Positions 63,855 to 64,000 of a stretch of 64,000 nt of DNA are shown piece by piece; within the stretch, counting starts at the first letter, position 1; every line of letters starts with the position of its first letter. Source of the stretch: Bordetella genomosp. 13 (GTDB lineage Bacteria; Pseudomonadota; Gammaproteobacteria; Burkholderiales; Burkholderiaceae_B); NCBI RefSeq assembly GCF_007679965.1, contig NZ_VEHL01000004.1, positions 1 to 64,000 on the forward strand, written 5' to 3'. A program made the translations under genes and the position numbers. The notes under the pieces were generated by a model. The model made no database searches. It saw only the letters and a list, made by a program, of their open reading frames with translations, and was not told the DNA's origin.

Positions 63855-64000
63855 ATGCGTCACTACGAAGTAGTGTTCATCGTCCATCCCGACCAGAGCG
63901 AGCAAGTGCCCGCCATGGTCGAGCGCTACCAGTCGCTGGTCACGGGCAACGGCGGCGCCGTGCACCGTCTGGAAGACTGGGGCCGCCGTCAGCTGGCCTA
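63855..64000 (+). CDS. rpsF: Ribosomal protein bS6, N-terminal part
   Basis: The first 48 residues are present and the gene runs off the window. [25 protein letters not shown] and [16 protein letters not shown] are the standard bS6 N-terminus. AAGGAG lies a normal distance before the ATG. bS6 pairs with bS18 in the small ribosomal subunit; rpsR and rplI probably follow outside the window. The roughly 100-base leader may be a feedback site for the S6:S18 complex, as known in other bacteria. Confidence 0.96.
   Translation, partial: MRHYEVVFIVHPDQSEQVPAMVERYQSLVTGNGGAVHRLEDWGRRQLA

Overview
The window looks like chromosomal DNA of a high-GC betaproteobacterium of the order Burkholderiales, most likely family Alcaligenaceae (Bordetella or Achromobacter). 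The evidence is strong G/C third-position bias, several Bug/TctC-type periplasmic binding proteins without partner permeases, many LysR and IclR regulators, and familiar housekeeping blocks (rlmH-rsfS-nadD-hemF-purD, and xseB-ispA-dxs followed by folE2 and rpsF). This taxonomic call is inference from gene content. I see no insertion sequence, prophage or CRISPR array.

Layout. 1-710: end of a 5S rRNA gene with its terminator, then a small orphan gene resembling Imm50 immunity proteins. 787-6870: a minus-strand operon phoD - acpA-like phosphoesterase lipoprotein - di-haem cytochrome c peroxidase, preceded by a Pho-box-like triple repeat. 7077-10640: MHS-family transporter, acetylpolyamine amidohydrolase-like deacetylase and a LysR regulator. 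10856-16231: dctB/dctD two-component genes divergent from dctA, which has a sigma-54 promoter. 16352-21847: housekeeping genes maf, rlmH, rsfS, nadD, hemF, purD, yebC. 21991-23520: HerA-like ATPase. 23561-31627: an IclR regulator divergent from a seven-gene catabolic operon of unknown substrate. 31689-35693: aminotransferase, GhrA-type reductase and M20 carbamoylase/ureidohydrolase. 35823-40827: an EmrAB-TolC-type efflux operon with its MarR repressor and visible operators. 40861-46967: three EamA transporters, a quinone oxidoreductase, htpX and sseA. 46972-54640: a 2-aminoethylphosphonate (AEP) uptake and degradation cluster. 54773-58591: large inverted repeat, Rieske oxygenase, acyltransferase, and a Bug protein divergent from an IclR regulator. 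59588-64000: xseB, ispA, dxs, folE2 and the start of rpsF.

How the genes work together. Phosphorus acquisition recurs: secreted phosphatases at the left end and phosphonate uptake/cleavage at 47-54.6 kb. The phosphonate cluster carries phnX and a PhnZ-like HD protein but neither phnW nor phnY, so its FAD oxidoreductase is the likely source of phosphonoacetaldehyde, and a Rieske oxygenase with an unusually long cluster loop lies next door. The 24.5-31.6 kb operon is the best candidate for an undescribed pathway: its alpha/beta hydrolase has Lys in place of the nucleophilic Ser, and its Asp/Glu-racemase-fold protein has His and Gly in place of both catalytic Cys. Other notable structures are four in-frame 42-bp tandem repeats inside the ATP-binding domain of the DctB-like kinase, and a roughly 45-bp promoter-like element present in two copies 25 kb apart.
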